Part shown: positions 55,900 to 64,000 of the stretch, in pieces
How positions within the stretch are numbered: position 1 is the first letter of the stretch
Layout: every line of letters starts with the position of its first letter
Assembly (NCBI GenBank): GCA_003216635.1
Contig: QCIO01000002.1
Coordinates: 62,001 to 126,000, forward strand
From: Prochlorococcus sp. AG-402-L23
GTDB lineage: Bacteria; Cyanobacteriota; Cyanobacteriia; PCC-6307; Cyanobiaceae
Direction: 5' to 3'
DNA length: 64,000 bases
Translations under genes and position numbers: made by a program
Notes under the pieces: generated by a model
Told to the model about the DNA's origin: nothing
Databases searched by the model: none
What the model saw: only the letters and a program-made list of their open reading frames with translations

Positions 55900-57065
55900 A
55901 TGAACAAAAGGGGGTATTTAAAAATCTTTATAAAAAATTGGTTACTCCTATACTAAAAAAAGACTCCGGAATCGATGCAGAATATTTAACTAATTTATCT
56001 CTTAACCTTCTATCATTCAGTTCAAGAAAATATAATTGGCCATTAGTTTCAAATATCCTAAAAAATATAAATGAAGAATTTTCCATAACTGACCAAAGGT
56101 TAACTCAGAACATATGTGGAATAAATTTTTGTAATCCAATTGGTTTAGCTGCGGGTTTTGACAAAAATGGAAATGCTGCGAACATATGGAAAAATTTTGG
56201 TTTTGGATTTGCTGAACTTGGTACAGTAACTAAGTTTGCTCAAGAAGGTAATCCCAAGCCAAGGTTGTTTAGATTAGCAGAAGAAGAGGCGGCATTAAAT
56301 AGAATGGGTTTTAATAATAATGGTGCTGAAAATCTAGTTAAAAACTTTCTTGAACAAGGTATTGAGTTTAAAAAAAACAGGGAGAATATTTGTTTAGGGA
56401 TAAATTTCGGGAAGTCAAAAATTACAGGTTTATCTCAAGCAAAAGATGATTATTTAACTTCTCTAAAATTATTAATTCCATATTGTGATTACGCAGCAAT
56501 AAACGTAAGTTCTCCAAATACTGAAGGACTAAGAAAGTTACAAGATCCAATTCTTCTAAAAGAACTTCTTAGAGAAATTAAAAACTTACCTAATTGTCCA
56601 CCATTATTTGTAAAAATTGCGCCAGATTTAGGCCTTAAAGATATTGAAGATATTTGCCAATTAATAATCGAGGAAAACATCGATGGAATAATTGCTACAA
56701 ACACCAGCATTGATAGATTAGGTCTTGAAAATAGAAAGATCATGAAAACCGGATTATTACTCTCTCAAGAGAATGGAGGATTAAGTGGAAGGCCTCTACA
56801 AAAAAAAGCAAATCAAATAATAAAACATATACATAATATTGATAAAAAAATTATTTTAATTGGCGTTGGTGGAATAGATAGTCCTGAGTCCGCTTGGGAA
56901 AGAATTTGTTCTGGAGCATCATTAATTCAACTTTATACAGGATGGATATATAAGGGTCCACAATTAGTACCAAATATACTTGAGGGTATTATAAAGCAAC
57001 TCAATAACCATCAATTATCTAATATAAAAGATGCAATTGGATCAGATTTAAAATGGGTTGAATAA
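55896..57065 (+). CDS. pyrD: Dihydroorotate dehydrogenase (quinone), class 2
   Basis: 389 residues. A class 2 N-terminal amphipathic extension (about 1-60) docks it to the membrane. The FMN barrel has NPIGLAAGFDKNGNAANIW, MGFNNNGAENL, and the catalytic Ser region INVSSPNTEGLRKL. VKIAPDL, IATNTSIDR and GVGGIDSPESAWE follow. It oxidises dihydroorotate and passes electrons to quinone, here plastoquinone. It overlaps rnhA by four bases and is followed nine bases later by the aminotransferase-like gene. Confidence 0.96.
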   Translation: MNEQKGVFKNLYKKLVTPILKKDSGIDAEYLTNLSLNLLSFSSRKYNWPLVSNILKNINEEFSITDQRLTQNICGINFCNPIGLAAGFDKNGNAANIWKNFGFGFAELGTVTKFAQEGNPKPRLFRLAEEEAALNRMGFNNNGAENLVKNFLEQGIEFKKNRENICLGINFGKSKITGLSQAKDDYLTSLKLLIPYCDYAAINVSSPNTEGLRKLQDPILLKELLREIKNLPNCPPLFVKIAPDLGLKDIEDICQLIIEENIDGIIATNTSIDRLGLENRKIMKTGLLLSQENGGLSGRPLQKKANQIIKHIHNIDKKIILIGVGGIDSPESAWERICSGASLIQLYTGWIYKGPQLVPNILEGIIKQLNNHQLSNIKDAIGSDLKWVE

Positions 57066-57074
57066 ATTTAGAGA

Positions 57075-58196
57075 ATGAATAATGAACCTCATGATTACTC
57101 AACGTTAGCCATGCAAGGATCAAACTTAAAGCACGGTGGAAATGTATATGCAACTGCGAAAAAATTAAATTTATTACCCTCCGAAATCATTGATGCAAGT
57201 GCATCATTAGTACCCTTTGATCCCCCTCAAATACTAATAGATTCAATAAATGCGGAAATTAAGAATCTTAGCTTTAGATATTACCCAGAAAGAAACTTGA
57301 GTGATCTGAAAGAAATAATCAGCAAATTTCATGGGATAAATCCAGACAATATATTGCCTGGCAATGGAGCTTCTGAACTAATAACCTGGGCAGGTTATGA
57401 AGCATCCAAATTTGGAATAAGTTGTATTCCTTCTCCATCATTTGTTGATTATGAAAGATCTTTAAATTGTTGGAATAGCAATTTTATACATTGCGAATTA
57501 CCAAAAAACTGGAATGATATTTTTCCTCAATCATTTCCGCTTCATCCAAAAGGTGATGTTATTTGGATAACAAATCCACATAACCCTACCGGCCAATTAT
57601 GGGAAAAGAATTCATTGGAGGAAATTGTGAAAAAATATAAATTAGTTATCTGTGATGAAGCTTTCTTATCGATAACACCTAATGGAGACAAAGAATCTTT
57701 AATACCATTAACCCAAAGATTTGATAATTTATTAGTCTTGAGAAGCTTGACCAAAATCTTCAATATTCCTGGTCTTAGATTAGGTTACGTTATTGGCTCA
57801 TCGAAAAAACTTAAACAATGGGAAATAAATAGAGATCCTTGGCCTTTAAATTCATTTGCTATTAAAGCCGGAATTGATCTACTAAGTAATAAGAAATTCT
57901 ATGAACAGTGGACAAAACAGATTCACAGCTGGATAAATATTGAAAAAAAAAGAGTATTTGAAAAATTATCAAAAATAGAAAACCTTAAAGTTCATGACTC
58001 TTCAACCAACTTTTTTTTAATAGAAAGTAAAACATCCTTGTCGCAAAATATAAAATACTTAGAAAATAAGGGAATATTGCTTAGAGAATGCAGTTCATTT
58101 AGATTTCTTGACGAAAAGTGGGCCAGAATAAGTTTGCAAAGTATGAAAAATAACACTCTTTTATGTAAAGAAATTCAGAATTCCTTTAAAAAATAA
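57075..58196 (+). CDS. CobD/CobC-like PLP enzyme (threonine-phosphate decarboxylase family)
   Basis: 373 residues of aminotransferase fold I. The N-terminal SNLKHGGNVYATAKKL matches the HGGN start of L-threonine-O-3-phosphate decarboxylase, which makes the aminopropanol arm of cobalamin. WITNPHNPTGQLW, the PLP aspartate in LVICDEAFLSI and PLP lysine in LRSLTKIFNIPGLRLGYV are intact. Histidinol-phosphate aminotransferase is the main alternative. The 3' end overlaps the converging murG by 22 bases. Confidence 0.82.
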   Translation: MNNEPHDYSTLAMQGSNLKHGGNVYATAKKLNLLPSEIIDASASLVPFDPPQILIDSINAEIKNLSFRYYPERNLSDLKEIISKFHGINPDNILPGNGASELITWAGYEASKFGISCIPSPSFVDYERSLNCWNSNFIHCELPKNWNDIFPQSFPLHPKGDVIWITNPHNPTGQLWEKNSLEEIVKKYKLVICDEAFLSITPNGDKESLIPLTQRFDNLLVLRSLTKIFNIPGLRLGYVIGSSKKLKQWEINRDPWPLNSFAIKAGIDLLSNKKFYEQWTKQIHSWINIEKKRVFEKLSKIENLKVHDSSTNFFLIESKTSLSQNIKYLENKGILLRECSSFRFLDEKWARISLQSMKNNTLLCKEIQNSFKK

Positions 58197-59266
58197 TTAA
58201 TAAATTTTTTAATCTCATTTTTAGATTTAATTTTATTATTATTTTCCATGTTCTTCTTCATGAGATCTAATATTTCATAATGATTTTTTCCCTTTTTTGA
58301 TTTTATTTTAAAAATTCTTTCTAGAATTTCTTCAAAAACTTCTTTAGAAATTTTATTCTGATTGATCAAAACTGAGCCTCCAGTTTCAGCAAGAATCATT
58401 GCATTTTTATCCTGATGATTATTTTTAGAATCTGGATATGGAATTAAAATTGAAGGTTTTTCAGCCTCTATTAGTTCATTAATTGTTCCTGCACCAGATC
58501 TCGATATTACAAGATCACAGTTTTGAATTAAAGCTGCTATTTCATTAGTAAATTTCTTTTGAATATAATTTTTGGAGTTTTTTACATGAAAAGGTTGTTG
58601 ATTAGATTCGCCAATAATATGCACTATCCGAAACTTCTTTTTCAATAAAAATTCTAGAGAGTCGTAAATAATTTGATTAATAGCTTTTGCTCCTTGACTA
58701 CCTCCCATAACAATCAAAAGAGGTCCTTTTCCTTTTGGAACCCATGCTGGTAAGAGATTAGATTTATAGAATTGATCCCTTAAAAGGGTACCAGTGAAAA
58801 TAGTTTTACAATTTTTTAAATAAAAATTTGTTTTCTTAAATCCTAAAAGAACATAGTTGCATAAAAAACCAAAATTTTTAGTGACCATTCCTGGTATTAA
58901 ATTTGATTCATGGATAATGACAGGTATCCTAAGAAGTTTTGAAGCAACAATAGTAGGAGCGGATATATAACCTCCAGTCGTAAAAACCAAGTTAATTTTT
59001 TTTTCCTTTAAAATCCTAATTATTTGGAAAGTTGACATCAAAATTTTTATATATTGGTAAAACAAAAAAATATTTTTTCTTGGTGTATTTATATTCAAAG
59101 TCGTCAAGTTATATTTTTTTGGAATAAAATTAGCATCAAATCTTTGATCAACCCCCAACCAATGAATATTCCATTCATCTTCTACCTCTTTAGAAACTGC
59201 TAAAGCTGGGAAAATATGCCCTCCTGTTCCACTAGCTGCAACTAATAAATTATTTTTTTTAGACAT
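58175..59266 (-). CDS. murG: UDP-N-acetylglucosamine--N-acetylmuramyl-(pentapeptide) pyrophosphoryl-undecaprenol GlcNAc transferase
   Basis: 363 residues of GT-B fold. It adds GlcNAc to lipid I to form lipid II at the inner membrane face. Motifs: AASGTGGHIFPALAVSKEV, the middle VFTTGGYISAPTIVAS, IVMGGSQGAKAINQII, and C-terminal VISRSGAGTINELIEAEKPS with NNHQDKNA. The start is ATG at 59266, 41 bases from the divergent secreted-protein gene. Its tail is Lys/Asn-rich. Confidence 0.97.
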   Translation of the reverse strand: MSKKNNLLVAASGTGGHIFPALAVSKEVEDEWNIHWLGVDQRFDANFIPKKYNLTTLNINTPRKNIFLFYQYIKILMSTFQIIRILKEKKINLVFTTGGYISAPTIVASKLLRIPVIIHESNLIPGMVTKNFGFLCNYVLLGFKKTNFYLKNCKTIFTGTLLRDQFYKSNLLPAWVPKGKGPLLIVMGGSQGAKAINQIIYDSLEFLLKKKFRIVHIIGESNQQPFHVKNSKNYIQKKFTNEIAALIQNCDLVISRSGAGTINELIEAEKPSILIPYPDSKNNHQDKNAMILAETGGSVLINQNKISKEVFEEILERIFKIKSKKGKNHYEILDLMKKNMENNNKIKSKNEIKKFINYFLKEF

Positions 59267-59307
59267 AAATACGTAAATTAGTAAAATGAAAATAACACAT
59301 AATAAAT

Positions 59308-60033
59308 ATGTTTAATTTAAACTTATTCAAAAATATAGGAGTACCTCTCTATTTATTTATTTATCTCATAATTCCCTATTCAGCAATAACGCAAACTTTA
59401 AAAATTGACTTTATAAGAAATCTAGAAAACTCTTTAAATGCTAGAGATTTAGAATTTATTAGGGAAAATTTTAGAAACGACCATCAACAAAATATACCAA
59501 AACAATTTTCAAAGATTATTAATGATTTCCCTAACAGCAAATGGAAGATCAAAAGATTAAAATCTAATCTTCCAAATAAAGATATTTTGCGAATAAAAGT
59601 TTCTGGAAAAAAAATGGTTAATGGAGAAATACAAATACTCGAATCTAATTTTGATTATTTATTTTCTATTGTGAATGGAAAAATAAATGAAGGGATTATC
59701 AAAAATTTATTCACAACAATAAGAAATGATGATAAGAAGATAGATATTAGTTTTAAAATTCCAGATAAAGTTTTGACTGGTTCAAAATATGATATTGACA
59801 TTATTCTAAATCAACCTCTTGAAGAAGTGATTATTGCTGGAGCTATAAAACCTCATCAAGTTAATTCATTTTTTGAACAAGAAATATTATTGGAGCCTTT
59901 AGCGTCTGGGGGAATTTTTAAAATGACAAGAGCTCCTTCAAGATCAGGGATGCAAATATGGTCAGGAATCATAGCTCACCCAGAGGGAATGATTACTTTC
60001 ACAAAGAGTATTGATATTGTTGATGAAATATAG
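59308..60033 (+). CDS. Secreted or membrane-anchored protein of unknown function
   Basis: 241 residues, ATG start. An N-terminal hydrophobic segment (about 10-28, VPLYLFIYLIIPYSAI) looks like a signal peptide or anchor. The rest is soluble and beta-rich, with evenly spaced stretches such as DILRIKVSGKKMVNGEIQIL and KIDISFKIPDKVLTGSKYDI, suggesting an Ig-like or similar periplasmic fold. I do not recognise a named family. It lies between murG (divergent) and pgk (convergent, one-base gap). Confidence 0.72.
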   Translation: MFNLNLFKNIGVPLYLFIYLIIPYSAITQTLKIDFIRNLENSLNARDLEFIRENFRNDHQQNIPKQFSKIINDFPNSKWKIKRLKSNLPNKDILRIKVSGKKMVNGEIQILESNFDYLFSIVNGKINEGIIKNLFTTIRNDDKKIDISFKIPDKVLTGSKYDIDIILNQPLEEVIIAGAIKPHQVNSFFEQEILLEPLASGGIFKMTRAPSRSGMQIWSGIIAHPEGMITFTKSIDIVDEI

Positions 60034-60034
60034 C

Positions 60035-61243
60035 TTAAGCGTCGTTTAAAGCAGCTACACCAGGTAACGTTTTACCTTCTAAAAGTTCTAAACTAGCACC
60101 ACCTCCAGTAGATATATGAGACATTTTCTCAGCTAATCCTGCCTTCTCCACTGCTGCAACTGAATCTCCACCACCAATTATTGTACAAACTTCAGAAAAA
60201 GCACTTAAGTCCGCAAGAGTCGTAGCTATTGCATTTGTACCGTCTGCAAATTTATCAAATTCAAAAACTCCCATTGGACCATTCCAAATAATTGTCTTAC
60301 ATTCTGCAAGAGCATTCTGAAAAACTTTAATGGAATCTGGACCAATATCAAGACCCATCCAATTGCCACTAATTGAATCAATTTGAGATATTTTACTATT
60401 GGCGTCCGGAGAAAATTCATCAGCTAAAACAACATCAGTGGGTAATAATAATTCTACTCCTTTTGCTTTTGCTTTTGCTTCTAAATCTTTAGCAAGCTCG
60501 AGTTTATCTTCTTCAACAAGGCTCTTTCCGACATCTAAACCTCTAGCTTTATAAAAAGTGAAAATCATACCTCCACCAATCATGATTTTGTCACACTTAT
60601 CTAGTAAAGAATCAAGTACTCCTATTTTGCTACTAACCTTTGATCCTCCAACTATTGCTGCCAATGGACGCTTTGGAGAATCTATTGCTCCTTGTAAGTA
60701 TTTCAATTCTTTTTCTAAAAGGAATCCAGCTACTGAGGGACTTAAATAATTAGTAACGCCTTGAGTTGAAGCATGAGCTCTATGAGCAGCACCGAAAGCA
60801 TCATTTACATACATATCTGCATGTGATGCTAATTTTTTAGCAAACTCCAGGTCGTTCTTTTCCTCTTCACCAAAAAAACGAACATTTTCAAGTAAAAGAA
60901 CATCTCCATTAGATAAGCTATTTGATTGTGCAACTGCTTCATCACCAATACAACTGTTAGTAAGAGCAACATTTTGCCCCAACAATTCACTTAATCTTGC
61001 TGCTACTGGAGTTAATCTCATTTTTTCATTTACCTGACCCTTAGGTCTGCCAAAATGAGCAGCTAAAATAACTTTTGCAGAATGATTAATAAGATATTCA
61101 ATAGTTGGGATCGCTGCACGAATACGCGTATCGTCGGTTATTTGACCATCTTCATTTAATGGAACATTAAAATCTACTCTTAAAAGAACTTTTTTTCCTT
61201 CTAAATGTGTCTTATCAAGACTGGAAAGAGATAATTTTGACAT
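60035..61243 (-). CDS. pgk: Phosphoglycerate kinase
   Basis: 402 residues. It is used in the Calvin cycle to phosphorylate 3-phosphoglycerate, and in glycolysis. Motifs: [89 protein letters not shown] and the nucleotide-binding [15 protein letters not shown]. The start is ATG at 61243. An NtcA-type site with a properly spaced -10 lies upstream (61277-61319). Confidence 0.98.
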   Translation of the reverse strand: MSKLSLSSLDKTHLEGKKVLLRVDFNVPLNEDGQITDDTRIRAAIPTIEYLINHSAKVILAAHFGRPKGQVNEKMRLTPVAARLSELLGQNVALTNSCIGDEAVAQSNSLSNGDVLLLENVRFFGEEEKNDLEFAKKLASHADMYVNDAFGAAHRAHASTQGVTNYLSPSVAGFLLEKELKYLQGAIDSPKRPLAAIVGGSKVSSKIGVLDSLLDKCDKIMIGGGMIFTFYKARGLDVGKSLVEEDKLELAKDLEAKAKAKGVELLLPTDVVLADEFSPDANSKISQIDSISGNWMGLDIGPDSIKVFQNALAECKTIIWNGPMGVFEFDKFADGTNAIATTLADLSAFSEVCTIIGGGDSVAAVEKAGLAEKMSHISTGGGASLELLEGKTLPGVAALNDA

Positions 61244-61276
61244 TAAACAAGCTTAATTTTTAATCTTAAGACCCTA

Positions 61277-61319
61277 ACGTTAATTTGGTCTTATTGGGTT
61301 AAAAAGTAGTTACTGTTAC
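61277..61319 (-). promoter_or_regulatory. Candidate NtcA-activated promoter for pgk
   Basis: GTAACAGTAACTAC (minus strand, 61319-61306) is a perfect GTA-N8-TAC site. It is followed after 23 bases by TAACGT, fitting the TA-N3-T -10 pattern; NtcA-activated promoters use 20-24. A dyad, TAAGACC/GGTCTTA (61267-61273, 61287-61293), spans the -10 region. Confidence 0.45.
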
Positions 61320-61456
61320 CTATGCCTTAATAAATTTTAAGAATTAACGATTATAAAAATTTTTTAGTCATTAAATTTATACTAAACTCTAGAAGTAAAT
61401 ACTTTTGAAACTTATAAAAACTAAAAGGAATACAAAATTTTATTTGATTTATTGAA

Positions 61457-62329
61457 GTGAACATACCCACAATTCAATGGTACCCAGGCCATATCGCAAA
61501 AGCAGAAAAGAAATTATCTGAAGTTATCAATAAAGTAGATTTAGTTATAGAAGTTAGAGATGCACGAATTCCTTTGTCAACAGGACATCCACATTTAAAT
61601 AAATGGATAAATAATAAAAAACATATTCTTGTTATTAACAGATCAGACATGATCTCCCCTAATACAATCAATAGTTGGAATAAATGGTTTAATGCTAAAG
61701 ATCAATATCCTCTTTGGTGTGATGCTAAAAGAGGAATAGGTATTAAAGAAATTTGTAAGTCAGCCAAAGATTCCAGGTCGTCAATCGACGATAGAAGACT
61801 CTCTAGAGGAATGCGTATTAGGCCAATTAGAGCCCTTACACTTGGTTTTCCAAACGTAGGAAAGTCAGCATTAATTAATAGAATTGCAAAAAAAAGAGTT
61901 GTAGATAGCGCTAAGAAAGCAGGCGTGACTCGTAATTTAAGATGGATAAAATTAGAAAGTGGTATAGATCTGCTAGATGCTCCTGGTGTTATACCTCCAA
62001 ATTTAGAAGATCAAAAATCGGCACTTAATCTTGCACTGTGTGACGATATTGGTGAAGCTGCTTATGAAATTGAGAGTGTCGCAATTGGATTTATCAAAAT
62101 TATATCCACTCTCAACAAAGATAAGAATGCGAATATCTCAGTTAAACAAATATCTAATAGATATGGAGTTGATATTGCAAAAGGCTTTAAGAGTCCTTCT
62201 GCTTGGATCGACGAAGCAGCTTCAAAACATACCTCAGGCGATAAAAGGAGAATGTCTCATAAGTTATTGGAAGATTATAGAAATCAAATGCTGGGTAAAA
62301 TTGCTTTAGAAGTCCCACTATGGAATTAA
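61457..62329 (+). CDS. rbgA: Ribosome biogenesis GTPase A (YlqF/RbgA)
   Basis: 290 residues of circularly permuted GTPase, read as G4 before G1: DLVIEVRDARIPLSTGHP, VINRSDM (G4), LGFPNVGKSALINRIAKKR (G1), GVTRNLRWIKL (G2) and LLDAPGVIPP (G3). A C-terminal helical domain follows. It assists late 50S assembly. The start is GTG (MNIPTIQWYPGHIAKAEKKL, the family N-terminus). It overlaps the pseudouridine synthase gene by ten bases. Confidence 0.95.
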   Translation: MNIPTIQWYPGHIAKAEKKLSEVINKVDLVIEVRDARIPLSTGHPHLNKWINNKKHILVINRSDMISPNTINSWNKWFNAKDQYPLWCDAKRGIGIKEICKSAKDSRSSIDDRRLSRGMRIRPIRALTLGFPNVGKSALINRIAKKRVVDSAKKAGVTRNLRWIKLESGIDLLDAPGVIPPNLEDQKSALNLALCDDIGEAAYEIESVAIGFIKIISTLNKDKNANISVKQISNRYGVDIAKGFKSPSAWIDEAASKHTSGDKRRMSHKLLEDYRNQMLGKIALEVPLWN

Positions 62330-63279
62330 ATAATCAAAATTCTTTCGGCATTGGAGAAGGTGAGCTTATAGAAATTATTTATGAGCTACCTCTTCCTATG
62401 AGGCTAGACAGATGGTTGGTAAGTAAAAGGCCAGAACAAAGTAGAGCAAGAATTCAACATTTTATAAATTCAGGTTTAGTACTTGTAAACTATAAGACCG
62501 CGAAAGCAAAGACCCCATTAAAAAATGGCGACAATGTTCAAATATGGATGCCTCCTCCAGAACCTCTTATTTATTTGAAACCTGAAAAAATGGATTTAAA
62601 TATCCTTTTTGAAGATGAGCACATCATAGTAATCAATAAACAATCTGGACTAATTGTTCATCCAGCCCCTGGACACAAATCTGGAACTTTAGTGAATGGA
62701 TTACTTTTTCACTGTAAAGATCTACCTGGAATTAATGGGAAACTAAGACCTGGGATTGTTCACAGATTAGATAAAGATACCTCCGGATGTATGGTTGTTG
62801 CAAAAAGCCAAGAGGCATTAGTAAATCTCCAGAAACAAATTAAAGAAAAAATAGCATCACGCGAATATATTGCAGTAATTCATGGAGCACCTAATTCTGA
62901 AGAAGGCCAAATAGTGGGACACATTGGCAGAGATAAATTAAATAGATTGAAATATAAAGTAGTTGAAGAAACTTCAGGAAGGTATGCCTGTACCTATTGG
63001 AAATTAGAAGAAAGATTTGGGAATTACTCATTAATGAGTTTCAAGCTAGATACGGGGCGAACGCATCAAATAAGAGTTCATTGCGCTCACATTAATCATC
63101 CAATTGTGGGTGATCCGTTATATGGAAGATGTAGTAAACTACCTTGTAAATTAGATGGCCAAGCTTTACACGCCATTAAGCTTGGACTTACACATCCAAT
63201 AAATGGTGAAGAAATGATATTTGAATCAGAATTACCATTAGATTTTCAAAAATTACTAAATGTTCTTAAAGTTAAATAA
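62320..63279 (+). CDS. RluD-type 23S rRNA pseudouridine synthase
   Basis: 319 residues. The N-terminal S4 RNA-binding domain (about 25-80) has RLDRWLVSKRPEQSRARIQH. The catalytic domain has VINKQSGLIVHPAPGH, the active-site Asp in GIVHRLDKDTSGCMVVAK, and LDTGRTHQIRVHCAHINHPI. Fit is best to RluD/RluA; the exact uridines are not predictable. It is translationally linked to rbgA by a ten-base overlap and converges on the ABC ATPase gene with an eight-base overlap. Confidence 0.93.
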   Translation: MELNNQNSFGIGEGELIEIIYELPLPMRLDRWLVSKRPEQSRARIQHFINSGLVLVNYKTAKAKTPLKNGDNVQIWMPPPEPLIYLKPEKMDLNILFEDEHIIVINKQSGLIVHPAPGHKSGTLVNGLLFHCKDLPGINGKLRPGIVHRLDKDTSGCMVVAKSQEALVNLQKQIKEKIASREYIAVIHGAPNSEEGQIVGHIGRDKLNRLKYKVVEETSGRYACTYWKLEERFGNYSLMSFKLDTGRTHQIRVHCAHINHPIVGDPLYGRCSKLPCKLDGQALHAIKLGLTHPINGEEMIFESELPLDFQKLLNVLKVK

Positions 63280-64000
63280 GATTTAAAGAGGAATTTAGAA
63301 GCGATTTTGTATACGTGTTTTGAGTTTTAGTGAATATTGTAGAACTTTCTCCTTCATCAACTATCTTTCCGTGATTCATAACTAGCAACCTATCACAAAA
63401 TCTTTTAGCAATGCCTAAATCATGAGTAATAAAGATAATCGTTAAATTCATTTTTTCTTGCAAGACTCTAAGTAATTCAAGAATCTCTATTTTTACTGAA
63501 GCATCCAACATATTTACGCTCTCATCACAAATCAAAATTTTTGGTTTCAACAATAGCGCTCTTGCTAATGAAATTCTTTGCAATTGACCACCAGATAATT
63601 GACTAGGATAAGAATTAAAAAAATCATTATTTAAGGGAAGATTTAAATTTCTTAACATTAATTTTATTTCTTTTTCGATTTTTCTTTTATCTGAAATTTT
63701 TTGAATAAAAAATATATCTTCCAAAATATTTTTAATTTTCATTTTCGGATTCAAACTTGAAAAAGGATCTTGAAAAATAATTTGCACATTATTGTTATTT
63801 TTAAAAGATTTATTTTTTTTCGATGGATGATTTTTATCATAAATTTTGATTTCACCACCTCTTACTTTAAGAAGTCCAATTAAAGCCCTACATAATGTAC
63901 TTTTACCGCTCCCTGAAGAACCAACTATTCCAAGAGTCTCATTCTCATATAACTTGAAACTAACTTCATTTAAAGCCTTATTCCATTTATTAATGAAAAT
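63272..64000 (-). CDS. ABC transporter ATPase, peptide/nickel (Dpp/Opp) type, partial
   Basis: 242 residues are visible; the frame runs off the right edge without a start. Walker A is GIVGSSGSGKSTLCRALIGL, the Q-loop is QIIFQDPFSSLNPKM, the ABC signature YPSQLSGGQLQRISLARALL, Walker B KILICDESVNMLD, and the H-loop His is in IFITHDLGIAKRF. The FQDPFSSLNPKM and SVNMLDASV wording is typical of DppF/OppF-type subunits. The missing part could be a short N-terminus or a fused DppD-like ATPase. Substrate unknown. Confidence 0.88.
   Translation of the reverse strand: MFINKWNKALNEVSFKLYENETLGIVGSSGSGKSTLCRALIGLLKVRGGEIKIYDKNHPSKKNKSFKNNNNVQIIFQDPFSSLNPKMKIKNILEDIFFIQKISDKRKIEKEIKLMLRNLNLPLNNDFFNSYPSQLSGGQLQRISLARALLLKPKILICDESVNMLDASVKIEILELLRVLQEKMNLTIIFITHDLGIAKRFCDRLLVMNHGKIVDEGESSTIFTKTQNTYTKSLLNSSLNLI

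Noticed and set aside
62031..62309. 92-residue plus-strand ORF overlapping rbgA in another frame
   Set aside because: Entirely inside the confident rbgA frame; no independent evidence.

Overview
The window is a gene-dense, AT-rich stretch of chromosome from a free-living marine picocyanobacterium, almost certainly a high-light-adapted Prochlorococcus. Three things point there: compact genes with short spacers and strong A/T codon bias; single-copy photosystem II genes (psbA, psbO, psbH, psbI, psbN) mixed with housekeeping genes; and many small cyanobacterial protein families (DUF3181, DUF3146, DUF3084, DUF3177, DUF565/Ycf20, DUF2555, CP12). I cannot name a strain from sequence alone. The window looks like conserved core backbone. 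I see no insertion sequence, prophage, integrase, CRISPR array, rRNA or genomic island, and no gene-free stretch longer than about 300 bases.

Layout. 1-5.5 kb: the end of a membrane protein (possibly murJ), two small cyanobacterial genes, tRNA-Arg(ACG), then glyA-cinA-leuC-leuD. 5.5-11.4 kb: an LptD/OstA-like outer-membrane protein, psbI, the opposed pair psbN/psbH, pth, DUF3146, a RuvC-like nuclease, DUF3084 and the nitrogen regulator ntcA. 11.5-16.8 kb: a CobO-like protein with dcd and thyX, then txlA, glmM, trmB and DUF3177. 16.9-24.3 kb: ileS, a membrane protein, tRNA-Leu(TAG), crtR, gatC, a 3-methyladenine DNA glycosylase with an abnormal 5' end, pyrB, ycf20-like. 24.5-35.9 kb: DUF2555-coaBC, psbO, sat, ftsH, a KDPG-aldolase-like gene, aroC, psbA, an unlisted 42-residue ORF, aspartoacylase, a glutathione-transferase-like gene and CP12. 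36-41 kb: obgE, mutS2, a glyoxalase-fold protein and hemB, all leftward. 41.2-45.2 kb: bicarbonate uptake genes bicA-sbtA-sbtB and a thioredoxin-reductase-like flavoprotein. 45.4-51.7 kb: a coiled-coil gene with a UbiB/ABC1 kinase, eno, and a ClpB-type disaggregase. 51.8-55.1 kb: secE-nusG-rplK-rplA-rplJ-rplL, with an L10 leader before rplJ. 55.2-64 kb: rnhA-pyrD-cobD-like, murG, a secreted protein, pgk, rbgA, rluD-like and the C-terminal part of a peptide-type ABC ATPase.

How the genes work together. Photosynthetic electron transport (PSII subunits, the xanthophyll-forming hydroxylase CrtR, the FtsH protease) sits beside carbon supply (BicA/SbtA/SbtB), Calvin-cycle control (CP12, Pgk) and nitrogen control (NtcA). 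Pyrimidine metabolism is spread over pyrB, pyrD, dcd and thyX. Cell-wall and outer-membrane assembly is represented by glmM, murG and the LptD-like protein.

I found no obvious new multi-gene system. The points most worth a second look are: family members that have lost expected catalytic or cofactor motifs (CobO-like without a P-loop, thioredoxin-reductase-like without NADPH motifs, an Eda-like protein with a changed active site, a short SbtB, a CP12 with one cysteine pair); a DNA glycosylase gene with no normal in-frame start beside an A6T8 tract; and several inverted repeats and NtcA-type sites in promoter regions.
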